A program made the translations under genes and the position numbers. The notes under the pieces are model-generated. The model was not told the origin of the DNA and made no database searches. It was given only the letters and a program-made list of their open reading frames with translations. Below are positions 23,563 to 34,600 of a DNA stretch of 64,000 nucleotides, piece after piece; the first letter of the stretch is position 1; each line of letters begins with the position of its first letter. Source of the DNA: Puccinia triticina (taxonomy: Eukaryota; Basidiomycota; Pucciniomycetes; Pucciniales; Pucciniaceae); assembly GCF_026914185.1 (NCBI RefSeq), contig NC_070562.1, forward strand, positions 5,580,001 through 5,644,000. Reading direction: 5' to 3'.

Positions 23563-24488
23563 CAGCAGTGTATCCGCTGCACTGCGTGTAGCGCAGCGAT
23601 TTTTTGGGTTGCTGCGCTACGCGCTACAGGCAGTGGCCACATTGATGTGCTACGCGCTTTTTGATTTTCCCAAAAAACAAATCTAAAAATAGCGCGCTGA
23701 AGAAGTGATCACGTAGCGGTCAGTGCCGCTTTTCTGTTTGCCATGTGGGGGCCAAAAAAAACAAGAAAAATGTTTTAAAACACATAAAAACACGTTTAGA
23801 ACAGAAAACTGTTCCGCTATCCGCTAATTCAGCGGGTAGCGTAGCCAATTTTTGCGTTTGCTAATGGCCCGGGAGGGTAGCGGACAATCTCTGCGCGTAG
23901 CGAGTAGCGCAGCGGTGTTCTTGCTGCGCTATTGCTTTTTGGTCTGGGCACACAGTGGTCAGCCCAACGTTGTAACAGCTGCGCTGCTTTTAGCGCAGCG
24001 GTTTTTTGTGCCGCTGCGCGCAGCGGCCTGACCGCTGCGCTAACCGCTTTTTGTTTTCCCTGGAAAAATTAAATGATTTTAGCGCGCTCAAAAAAGCGGT
24101 CACGTAGCGCTGAACCGCTGCGCTTCAGCGGTAGCGCAGCAGTTTGAAAAAAATGAAAGAAAATGGTTTAAATCATGTTAAAAGAGGTTTGACATGAAAT
24201 TAAATTCCGCTATCCGCTCAATTAGCGGATAACGCAGCGGATTTCCGCTTCCGCTGCGCTATCGCTAATTGCCCCGGGTGGGTAGCGGTCAACCGCTGCA
24301 CGTAGCAAATAGCGCAGCGGTTTTTTCAACAGCTTCCGCTACATGCCTCTGGGACGTAGCGGTGTGACCGCTGCGCTGCGCTAAATGACCGCTTTTTTTA
24401 GCGCAGCGCAGCGGTTACAACGTTGGTCAACCGCTGCGCTACGCTAAAATGCTGCTTTTTTTATCGGAGCGCAGCGGATACACCGTTG
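23563..24488. mobile_element. hAT-like non-autonomous element rich in GCAGCGG subrepeats
   Basis: A 926-bp element with short terminal inverted repeats (CAGCAGTGTATCCGC left; CAACGGTGTATCCGC as the reverse of the right end), flanked by CATCAGG on both sides (23556-23562 and 24489-24495). Inside are many copies of AGCGCAGCGG in both orientations, several forming hairpins around T-runs. No ORF. The 7-8 bp target duplication and CAG start suggest a hAT family; dense subterminal motifs are typical transposase-binding repeats in that group. Confidence 0.7.
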
Positions 24489-24599
24489 CATCAGGGGTTC
24501 TACCACTTTTCCCTTGGTGAATGTTTGGAATGAATGCTGGATTTAGCTTGACATCAGCTGCCACCTAGTCCCCTAATTTTTTTCATGGTGTCTGATCCT

Positions 24600-24760
24600 T
24601 TTGTATCTTGCTTTGTTGTCAATCAAATCCATGTATGAATAATGTATCTTTGTCTTCTGTGACCTTCCATCTACCACACAAGCTTTTTTTATACATATCT
24701 ATTTCTCATTGTTTTCTTGTTCTTCATGGCTTTCGTCGTATTACACACAACACAGTCCTG
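24600..24760 (+). repeat. Segment similar to the CYB2 3' flank
   Basis: Shares with 7675-7810 the run TGTATGAATAATGTATC and surrounding bases (TTGTCAATC-AATCC, CTTCTGT-A-C-TCC, TTTTCATGGCT). Both encode the same chance peptide core (QSNPCMNNVSLSSV). It may be a duplicated 3' untranslated region or a shared short repeat. Confidence 0.55.
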
Positions 24761-24906
24761 TTTTCCCCTTCACCAACCCAGAAATGGTTTTAGCTACGAG
24801 TGGGGATGATTCTTTGCACAGGGTAAAGATGCGTAATAGAAAGAAGAATGAAAATGAAGAATGATAATGATGTGGACGAATGGAAAAGAAAAGGATGTTT
24901 TTTGTT

Positions 24907-27135
24907 TCATAGAGAGATTTTGAAGGACTTGATGGCCCAAGCAAACGCGATGATAAGAGTGAGATAGAGGAGTAGGAGGAGGAACGCAGGAGTCGGATGG
25001 AGGTACATGGAGTGTACAGAGAGGTTGATGGCTCCGGTGAGAACATTAGCCTATCCACGCGGTCCAAAGACCCGTCGCGGAGAAAAATGAGTTAATACAG
25101 GACATGCAGGCTTCTAAGGGGAAGAGAGAAAGGGGCGCACGAAGAGGAAGATGGCCAGACTGTTCCGGTTGATGATCTCGAAGGTCAACGGGATGTTTGT
25201 TGGCTCTTCCATAGACGCAGGCGGCTTGGATGAGTGGGGCAGGAGGACTTCGTGGACAAGCGCATGGCCGGTGATCCAGGAGAGATTAGTGGCGGCGATC
25301 CAGAAACAGTAGGTAGGATTAGCCTGCATGAAGGGCGCGTCGAAGAGCGTCAGTGAGCAGAAAGAGCTGCCAGGGGGAGAGAGAAGAGCGCGCGTACGAG
25401 TCTTCGTGAGGGGGCAGAGACGAAGGCGTCGCAGAGGAAGAACAACGTCCACCAGATAATCGTCCAGCTCGAGTAGACCACCAACGCTTTCCCCGGCTGG
25501 CGGATGAGCAGCTTGCGCGAGGCCGTCTGGCGCCGAAGCAGCCGGGCGAGGAAGTCCGGCGACGGCGGGAGCACGTAAGTCCCTGCCGAGAGGCCCAGCA
25601 CGTAGATCACCATGTATCCTGTATTCTCCCACCACCATCATCCGCGTCAGTCTTTACGCGGCCTTTTGGGCTGGGAGATTGAGGGCTGATGCCGAGCTCA
25701 CCCGGCATGCTTGCCAGCCCTTCCCGGTTCGCGGAGACAAACGTCGTCCGCGGCGTCGACGACATCACGTACTCTTGGACTCCGGCTTGACTAAGAAGGC
25801 ATTGGTGGACTGAATGCCAAAAAAAAAAACCACGGAAGTCAGTCGACCAACGAGGTTAGGTAGAAGTCGGGTGGAGTACCTATGGCGATCAGGACGCCGA
25901 TCAAGGCTAGGTTGGCCCGCGAGGCCTCGAAGAACCGCCGTGCTAGTACGCCCGTCAGGGGGAGGATGGACAGGGTGAAGAAGAAGTTCCAATGGACACC
26001 GTATTCGGACACATGTTCCTACGAACCACGAACCCTTCAATAAGCCACACGAAGCAAGAGAGAGAGAGAGAGAGATAAGGGGAAGGGGAGGACGGACTGG
26101 ATAATCGACGCCCTTGACGAAGACGATCCTGATGAGACCCAGGAGACAGAGCGGGACGGTCTTGCGCGTGCTTCGCCACAGCTCGATCAACAGCGGTTGC
26201 GGGGCGAGGACGGAGAGGCGTTTGAGGATCGGCAGGGCGGAGATGATGCCTAGAGAAAAGACGAAGGAGCCGACGCCGGCGTCCATCTACGGGAGTCCCT
26301 GCACAAACAACAGCCGATCGCCCGTCAACAGGCTTCCCTGCGGGGAATTCACGGAGGCGTTCCATGTATCGAGGAAACGAGACTGACGAGGGAGATCCCC
26401 CATGACTCGGTCTTGGCGAACTTGCGGGGGAAGATGGTGAAGTCGACGGCGAGGATGGAGAGGGCGGTGAGGAGGATGAGCTGGGCGCGATAGACGGTGA
26501 GGAAGGGCTGGTAGAAGCGGATGGGGGGGAGGAGGGATGGGCCGGGGGAGGATGGAGGTTGGGCGTCGGGGAAGCCGGAGAGGCGGACCTGGTCGGACTC
26601 TGTGAATCTGCGTCTTAGGACGCCGTGTGGCCGGGGCTGGGCATGGCTGAGGCTGGAGCCGGGCGTGTCGGCGGGACCGACGAGCGGGGCCTGCTCGGAC
26701 ACAGGCTCGGCATGGCGCGGCGGGCTTGAGCGTCGCTTGGCCATCCCCAGCGGCGCCAGCTCCTCCTCCTCCCCCGTCCCTCTGCGTCGCCTCCACGCCA
26801 ACAACACGCACAGGCCCAGAGCGACAGTCGCGGGCCAGAGCCGGTCGCCGAGCACGGTGGTGATCGCTAGCAAAGGCAGGACCAGCGTCACGCTCTCGAT
26901 CGCCAGTCTCACGAGGGGAGAGCGGCGGGCCAGGTGGGCCGGCAATGCCCGGTGCAGGAGATGGGTCAGCTGGACAGAGGTCAGGAAGAAAAGCGCTGGT
27001 CAGCGTTGGCTGCTGCAACGGGCGGTGGGCTGCTCTTCTTACCAGGAGATTGGCCAGGACGGCAAGGATGTCCGAGCCGGAACAGCCCCGGCCACCCGAC
27101 ACGAATCCTTCCTTCTCCGCCCGGTAGCTGCTCAT
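24907..27135 (-). CDS. GWT1: GPI-anchored wall transfer protein 1 (inositol acyltransferase), eight exons
   Basis: An ER membrane enzyme that acylates the inositol of GlcN-PI in GPI-anchor biosynthesis (PIG-W family). Model, minus strand: 27135-27043, 26969-26388, 26286-26098, 26018-25880, 25809-25702, 25618-25398, 25323-25141, 25050-24907; phases agree, 552 residues. Family motifs in order: [10 protein letters not shown] at the N-terminus; [15 protein letters not shown] then [11 protein letters not shown] near residue 225; [17 protein letters not shown] and SANREG; RRLAN; a C-terminal NRNSLAIFL / [11 protein letters not shown] segment followed by a last transmembrane helix. Many hydrophobic segments fit a polytopic protein. 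It is slightly longer than yeast Gwt1 (490), mainly because of a Pro/Glu/Arg-rich cytosolic loop after the second helix (about residues 80-170). Donors GTCAGT, GTCCGT and GTGCGC are non-consensus but give exact phase. Confidence 0.88.
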
Positions 27136-28310
27136 TGCATCGGTTTGCGGCGAGACGGTCGTTCTGCGTGTTTCTTTCTCGATCACTCCACTCATCCAGC
27201 CGGGTGCGGAGTTAACGGACGGGCTGTCCAGCGGGCGGCCCGAGCCCGCGCGGGTGCAGGCCCGGGCCGGACACTGACAGGCTTTTCTCAACAAAAATTG
27301 ATTTTCGGCCGGGCCTGTCAGACCAAATATTTAAACGGGCTGCCCCCGATCGGGGCCCCGCTCCTGGAGACGAGGGGACAGAAATCACTGTAACTTCTGC
27401 AAACGTCTACGGAATTATCTGAGAGTGGGATCAATTGAAAGGAGGGACGCAGGCGGACAATTTGATCCAAAAACAATGGTATAAAGCTTAGCAGAACAGA
27501 GCTTTTGTGAGGTTTGAAGTGGGCATTGCAATGGGTGAGTCTACCAAGCACCCATCCATCAATTCTTTTGGTAGAATTACTATTATTTTATTTTTGAGAA
27601 GACAACTAGCACCTTGGCAAGCCTACAACTGCAAACATCCTCTTTAACACAATTTCTGATCAAAATATGACCAAAAGGAAAACTAGCTAGAAAAATATCA
27701 CATTGGTTAAAGCTAAATAGCATCATTAACATCATTTTCATCTTCTCCCCCTGCAGTATTTCCCTCAAATTCAAAGTGATGTGAGCCCCAGTTTTTTAAG
27801 GAACTTAGGGAGGGTACCTAAGTCCATGAGCATGAGGAATGCGCACTGAGCTCATGCAGACTGCGGACAAGAGAAGAGAGGCCCAAGCGTCTAAATGCTC
27901 AGCACAAGTGACGGTGACTTGTAATGAAGTCCAATGAGCAGAGTTCCATCCCTCACCGCACCACATTCCTCACCTGCATTTGTGTCCTCAGTTATTTCGC
28001 AACCAACAGAGAAATAACTCCTTGTTCAAAATACCATCCCACCCGCCCAACTTTTTGAAAGGAGGGGGAGGGGCAACAATGGGAATATCCAGAGGGATTT
28101 CTGTAACATAACTTCCCACCATTATCAGATAACATGTTATTGCTATCTGGTAAATTAATGTGCTTGGGCACGTCTGGATAACGTAACGGAGGGTGATTTC
28201 CCCCTCAATACCGCGAAAAATAACATCAGTAACGCGCTAACTGCGTCTGGCGCAAAAACAATGTAAAATGGGCAAAAAACCCGTGTTATACCTCTAAATT
28301 GCAGGGGATA
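27136..28310. other. GWT1 upstream region and repeat flank
   Basis: 27190-27390 is very GC-rich with GGCCCGG / CCGGGCC palindromes of the dispersed GCGGG type. The remainder holds no supported gene. GWT1 promoter elements cannot be specified. Confidence 0.4.
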
Positions 28311-28540
28311 ACAGAACGGGTCAGCCTAAATGCACCCCAAAAATTTACTTCATGTACACCAAAACGTTGGTGTACCCACATGTGCACCCCAATGTTACTG
28401 GGGTGCAATTCTGGAGTACCCCAATTTATTGGTGTGCAGACCTGCTTACCCCAAAAACATTGGGGTGCAGGTTTTAAAACCCCCAGACTGCTTCAATTTT
28501 TGGGGTGAGATTTAATGTAAACCAAATGAAATGGTGTACA
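28310..28540. repeat. Array of short palindromes, CACCCCAAT type
   Basis: Successive hairpins such as CACCCCAATGTTACTGGGGTGC, GTACCCC-AATTTA-TTGGTGTGC and TACCCC-AAAAACA-TTGGGGTGC, plus ACACCAAAACGTTGGTGTAC. The period is about 45-50 bases. Same design as array A but with a different core. Confidence 0.65.
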
Positions 28541-28599
28541 TAAGTAGCGCACCCCATTGAGGTGAGTTACTCCCCCACCCACCTGCCCGGCTTGTTAGA

Positions 28600-28885
28600 C
28601 CTGCACACATTGGTCATTGAGGGGAGTAGCACCCCTTGATGACCATTACAGACCGGTCATCGAGGGTGCTACTCCCCTCAATGACCAACAGAGACCGGTC
28701 ATCAAGGGTGCTACTCCCCTGATGACCAGCACAATCAATCATCAAGGGGAGTAGCACCCCTCAATGACCAACACAGACCGGTCATTGAGGGTGCTACTCC
28801 CCTCGATGAACGGCAAAATAGTTCATCAAGGGGAGTAGCACCTCCCCTTGATGACCAACACAGACCGGTCATCAAGCGGTGGGTG
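28600..28885. repeat. 42-bp palindrome array (array B)
   Basis: Six to seven units near 42 bp. One palindrome is (C)AATGACC...ACCGGTCATTG, the other GAGGGTGCTACTCCCCTC. The core TGACC / CCGGTCA is shared with arrays A, C and D, but the outer palindrome and loop (AACACAG) differ. No inverted terminal repeats were defined around it. Confidence 0.75.
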
Positions 28886-29277
28886 AAACTAGCACCCATA
28901 AGTCCCGCCATAATGCACAACGGAAGGGATAATCTTCACGTATCTGTTACAAATAATGAAAACCCAAAGCATCTTGATTAAAATCCACGGCTCATCAGCC
29001 ATTGCCAAAAACACTCTTGGAATTCCCGCATCTACACCATTCTGGGGATACCAGGCCAAAGTGTGCCCAGCTACCTTCAGCAAATCAAGCAAAAACTTGA
29101 AGTCAACATTGCCCAAGGCTTTCCAGAGGAGAGCACGGTAAGGCCTGTGATTACAATGTTTCTTATAAATAGTCCTCCACTCTTGCCAATTTTTATTTGT
29201 ATTCATCCCTTATAAAGTTTCTTCCCCAAAACAGTGGCAGGCTCTCCTTATTCCTACCTTTGACCTTGATTACGCTT
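28886..29277. other. Unassigned ORF region
   Basis: A 105-residue minus ORF (28889-29206) has no recognised match and no splice partner. Probably decayed element sequence between array B and the tandem repeat. Confidence 0.3.
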
Positions 29278-29465
29278 CCTTTTGACTCTACTTTCTTATT
29301 GGTCCATTATTCTACATATGAGTTAGCTTTCACTTCCTTTTGACTCTACTTGCTTATTGGTCCATTATTCTACATATGAGTTAGCTTTCACTTCCTTTTG
29401 ACTCTACTTGCTTATTGGTCCATTATTCTACATATGAGTTAGCTTTCACTTCCTTTTGACTTTGT
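29278..29465. repeat. 58-bp tandem repeat, about three copies
   Basis: Three near-identical 58-bp copies (starting CCTTTTGACTCTACTT, containing TATTGGTCCATTATTC) and a partial fourth. Copies 2 and 3 are identical and copy 1 differs by one or two bases, suggesting recent expansion. It lies just upstream of the MULE fragment. Confidence 0.9.
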
Positions 29466-29799
29466 TTGCCTATCCAATTATCAGCTTGCTTAGAGCTCAA
29501 CCCTCAAAACTCTAACTTCCACTGGCATTGTTGTTGTCTTGCCTCATTGAGTTCATCAGCTGTCTACAGAGCTTCTCCGGCCTTGGTGCTTTGTTCAATT
29601 TATCCATATTTTTGCCGCTGCTCTCGCTTGATAATCACACCTTCACACCCGCAAGAACCCAGAATGAAACAAGCGGCCAACAATCCAACCTAGAGCTGTA
29701 CCCCCTAGTCATTGATATATACGATGTTGTCCCCTTGCCGTTTACACAAGAGATCCCCGTGCAACCAAACCAACCCTTGATTCCTAAGTCATTGCGCAT

Positions 29800-31015
29800 G
29801 ATTTGACGGACCCTGGCCACTGCCCCTTCATTTCCCCACCCCATACACCGATTCATCATTCCTGGAAAGACTCTAGCCAACGCCAAAGCATTTGTAACGG
29901 CAATGCAGACCACTGTCTACTGGAATGTCCAGCAATCACCGCCCAGGGTCAAGCCAACCAAAGCAGCAGCCGGAAGAACTGGCCGCCTCACCAAAAAAAC
30001 CACTTTAGATTTGACTATAGGTGCCCTCGCAGTGGAGTCCACATTGCTGTCAGAAATTCCTGGAAGCAGCACACACTTTCAAAAAATGCGGCTGCAAGAG
30101 TCGCTTCAGTATCTTCCACCACATTCAGACTGACACACTCCGAGTCAAATGGAAATGGCAACATAACCACAACCCCTTCTCTGAAGACGAAATCAAGCAG
30201 AATTGGATCCCCAAGATGCTTGACAACTGGTTAACCAGGCGCGTTTTGGAGGGGCTCAGCTGGAAGGCAATCCATTCCTTGGCAAACTGTCCTGAGATTG
30301 TTAACAGTGTATGTTGTATTTATTCCCTTCTTGCAGATGCTTTTCCAGACTATTTGGTACTGAACAAGCTCACAATTCATTCAACAGATGTGTTGTGCAC
30401 CCAATGTTAAGCTAGAGGCCTGTAACCTCAAACTTGACCGATTCCGCTATCTTGTTGCAACTCGAATGGCAGTATTGGCACAGCACAATCCAAAGCCATT
30501 CAAATTTTTAATCCTGTGGAATTGGACCCTCAAGGAGCAGGGCTGGAACACCTTCCTTCCTGTCTCAGAAGACTCAACTGAATTCATATTTGCCTTTCAA
30601 TCAGAATGGCAATGGGAGCAACTTATTGAGCATGGTCAGGGAATTCTCATGTTAGATAGCACCCACAATTCTGTCAACAACTCATGCCTATCAGACGGCC
30701 ACAAAATTAGCCTCTACATGTTTGTGATTCGGGACCCTGTGGTTGGCAAGGGACTTCCTGTATGTTGGGTGTTTACCGCCTCTGCAGCCATGTGAGTAGA
30801 TTATCTGTCATTTCTTCATCAATTACGTGGACGTATTGGCTGATCAACATATTCATTCCACCTCAAACCATACATATATACATAGCAAACCAATTGAAGC
30901 AGTAGTCAAATGGCTTTCACTTCCACTGGAATTGATCCATGCGCCTGGATGAGCGACTGCGCTCTAGCAATCAGGAACGGCATCCAATATGGAACTACTC
31001 AAAGGGGAGAATAGA
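29800..31015 (+). pseudogene. MULE-like transposase, 5' part (MULE-2)
   Basis: Frameshifted coding fragments. A zinc-binding N-terminal region (KKCGCKSRF, then VKWKWQHNHNPFS, 30070-30200) resembles FAR1/MULE DNA-binding domains. The transposase core starts near 30590 with the first catalytic Asp in GILMLDSTHNS and runs through GLPVCWVFTASAA. After a frame break it reaches the second Asp in WMSDCALAIRNGI near 30960. Coding similarity stops near 31000 and resumes at about 48416, so the gene is split by about 17.4 kb. Stops and frameshifts mean it is dead. Confidence 0.75.
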
Positions 31016-31336
31016 GCTTGTAAGGGAAATGGATAGCAACACTAGTACTAATGTAAGCTATGCAAGGGTGCTGACAAGGCTGCCTTCCTGACTAATGCTG
31101 AGGGGATGAGAGTAACACTAAGAAAAAGAAATAAAAGGTGTGGCTGATTTCTGCTTGATCTTAGGAGCTAGTACTATGAGCTGACTACTGACTACTGAGG
31201 GTGAGAGGGTTGGAGCAGTGATGGGAGAGGGGAAAGCAATGGCAATGATTCAATGGTAATGGGTTCAGGGGCAAAAGCAATGATATCAATGAGCAATAGG
31301 TGATGAGTGATTTCTACTATAATTTCTGTATATAAT
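31016..31336. other. Left part of the insertion complex in MULE-2
   Basis: No gene. This is the sequence into which the Gypsy element inserted; it resumes at 37118. It shows no recognised LTR or inverted repeat. Confidence 0.4.
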
Positions 31337-31341
31337 CTCTG

Positions 31342-31539
31342 TGTAAGGGTCTGTCTGTGGGGGAGGGGGTGATTCTGTCTCTTCAGCGCTGAGTCTTCCA
31401 GGTAAATAGTGAATTGCTGGATGAGGAGAGTTTGAGGATCTCCTCCCGGCTCCCCCTTATGGAAGGGAGCTGTGACATGTATGTACAACTGGTGACATGC
31501 CCTTGATATGGCTATGGCGCGCAGGCGCAGCTCATAACA
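31342..31539 (-). repeat. 3' LTR of the Gypsy element
   Basis: 198 bp, identical to the other LTR. The purine-rich AAGGGCGGGATAG on the minus strand directly precedes it and is the likely polypurine tract. Confidence 0.93.
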
Positions 31540-31626
31540 CTATCCCGCCCTTAACGCCCAAGCCCCCGGCTCTGCGCTCTCTCCCCGGGCAGCGTTAAAA
31601 AACCCCGTAGGGAAAAAGCTTAACCC

Positions 31627-34600
31627 TCACTTGAATCTCCTCGTCCTCGTGTGCCTCCTTGTTGCGTTGGGAAATTGAGTGTTGAAGGCCGTGAGTAACT
31701 CCTGACAGTGTGTGAGGTTTTCCGTCGGTTCCCACGAATTTTCCTCCGGACCATAGCCCTTCCACGCAATCAGATACTCCGTTTTCCGTCTCTTTCTCCT
31801 GCAGTCCAAAACCTCCGCCACCTCCCATTCCTCCTCTCCTTCCACCGCGACCGGTCCCGGGACCTCCTCCGCGCGGCCGTCAATGGTGTCCAATTGGTGT
31901 TTCCTAAGCACAGAAATGTGGAATGTGGGGTGCACCCCCTTCATAGAAAGGGGCAGTGTCAGTTTGTAAACAGACGGGGAAATCTTATCAGATATGGGGA
32001 ATGGTCCTAGCCACCGGTGTCCCAATTTGGGACTTGGCCTTGTTGTCGAAATGTTCCTACTGCTGAGCCACACTGAGTCGCCGATCTTCCAATCCGGGGT
32101 TGGCCTAACATGACGGTCGAATTGGGTCTTCATAGCCTTCTGCGCCTCCTCCATGTGTGCCGCTAGTTCTTCTTGTACCTTCGCCAACGTCTTGAGGCGC
32201 GCATCCACCGCTGGGAGGCATTGCGCTGTCGACGGTATTCCTCCCAATAGCAGGTCGAACCCATAATTTGCTTTGAATGGGGAGATGCCCGTCGACGTAT
32301 GCTGGTTATTGTTATGAGAGAATTCGGCCATCGACAGCAGTGGTTCCCAGTCGTCTTGTCGGTACCCGACGAAATGGCGTAAATACTGTTCAACTGCTTT
32401 GTTAGAGATCTCAGACTGTCCATCCGTTCGAGGGTGGTACGCTGTCGACGGGCATAGCCTAATTCCCAGTCGGCTACTCAACTCCCGTGTGATTTGAGAG
32501 ATAAATATACTCCCTCTGTCCGACACAATCGTTTTCGGTGTACCGTGGAGTTTCCACACATTCCGGAGCATAAGATCGGCCAATTCAACCGATGACATTG
32601 TCTTCCTACATGGTATGAAATGAACCATCTTCGTGAGACGATCCGCCACGGTTAAGATACTGTCGTACCCGTTAGACTCGGGGAGATCGGTGATTAGATC
32701 GTAAGAAATGTCCGTCCATGGGCCCGCCGGAATGGGGAGGGGTTCCAGTGATCCAAAGGGTTTCTGCGTTGATGATTTGACTCGTTGGCATGACCCGCAT
32801 CCGTCGACATACCGGTTAACAAACTTCTTCTGGGATGGCCAGGTGAAACATCTGCGGACCAATGCGAGGGTCTTGGCTCTGCCCGGGTGTCCTGCTGTCC
32901 TGCAGTCGTGGCGGCTCCGTACAATTGCCGTCTTGATTGCTTCGTCCGCTGGGACCTCCACTAGGCCTGCTTTATAGACTATCCCGTCTTTCGAGCTCCA
33001 TGTTTGCTTTCCGCTTCCTTGTTCCTGACACTCTTTCATTATTAGGTTTGTCAGTCTTGAATCCCTTGTCGAGGCATCACGGATAGCACTCATCAGCTCC
33101 AGATCCGACGGGATTAGGTCCTCCCCGTTCTCCTTCGGTTCCCGGTCCACCTCCTCGGCCCCTAACACGTCCACTTCGAACCAATAACTCGCATCCTCGA
33201 GATCAATTGACTCATCGACGAAGAAGTCGTCCACCTCCGCTATGGCCGAGAACGTCTCGGGTGTAATGTTCTCGGGCCGCAAGAGTTGTCCGAACGTGAG
33301 TTTCTCCTCTCCTTTCGGCGCCAGGTCAGGACGTCTGGAGAGGGCGTCCGGTCTTGCGGAGTGTCGACCTGGGCGGAACACGATTTCAAAGTCGAAACTG
33401 CCCAGCGTCTCCGCCCACCTGACTTGTCGACGTGTGAGGCTTTTTGTTGTCATAAAGCTTTCTAGGTTTCTGTGATCGGTGTACACAATCGCTTTCAGCC
33501 GGTTCGGATTACCCTCGAGGTAATGTCGCCATTCTTTGAAAGCCGCCACGATGGCGAGGAGTTCTTTATCAAAAATTTCGTAATTTCGCTCGGCCTGGAT
33601 GAGGGATCGGGAGAGGTACGCTACCGGGTGCAATTCCCCATCCCAATCGCATACCTGCGACAACACGGCTCCCAATGCGAAATTGGAGCAATCGCACTCT
33701 AGTAAAAATGCTTTGTAGGGGTCGGCGATCTTCAGGATCGGCGCTGTCGTGAATGCTGTCTTCAACGTCTCAAATGCGGCCCTGCAACGCCCGTTCCATT
33801 CGAACCTTACATCCGCCCTGGTCAAATCATGGAGCGGCCTGGTCGTCTTAGAAAAGTCCCCTATGAATCGCCTATAGAAATTGGCGAATCCTATGAAACG
33901 TTGCAGTTCTGTGACCGTTGCCGGCGCAGGCCAGTCGGAAACCGCCTTCACCTTCGCCGGGTCCATCCGCACTCGGTTACAGGATATCAGGAGTCCCAAA
34001 TACTCGACTTCAGAGCGTGAGAATTCGCATTTCTCCGGCTTAAGCCACAGCTGTTGTTTACTGAGTACGTCGAGGACGCTGCTGACGGCTTCTTCGTGGT
34101 CGTTTCCCTCCTGAGTATAGATCATGATGTCGTCGAGGTAGGCCGCCACGTCTTTCCCGATCCTGCCCAACAGGATATCCTGCATGAAGAACTGGAAAAA
34201 TCCTGGTGCTCCCGTGGGCCCGAAAGGCATAGTCAACGGCGCGAACTGTCCCGCCCTGCAAACGAAGGCCAATTTCTCTTCGTCGCCCTCCGCCACACGA
34301 AGGTTTCCGTAAGCGTTTCGCAAATCAAGTTTAGTGAATTTGTCAGCGTTCAGCAGGCTGTCCACTAGATCCATGGTCAGGGGTAAAGGATACTTGTTTT
34401 TCACCGTCACCGCGTTCAATTTCCGGTAATCAAAGCATGGCCTCAGGTTACCGTCCTTCTTCCCCGTAAAAAGGACCGGGGCCGCCCAAGGGGATGTCGT
34501 CCTTCGTATTGTGCCGTTGTCCAGACCTTCTTTGATCAGCTTGTCAAGCGCCTCATTCTCCGCTGGCGAGAGGGGAATTATCCGGCTAGTTTGGGGTAGC

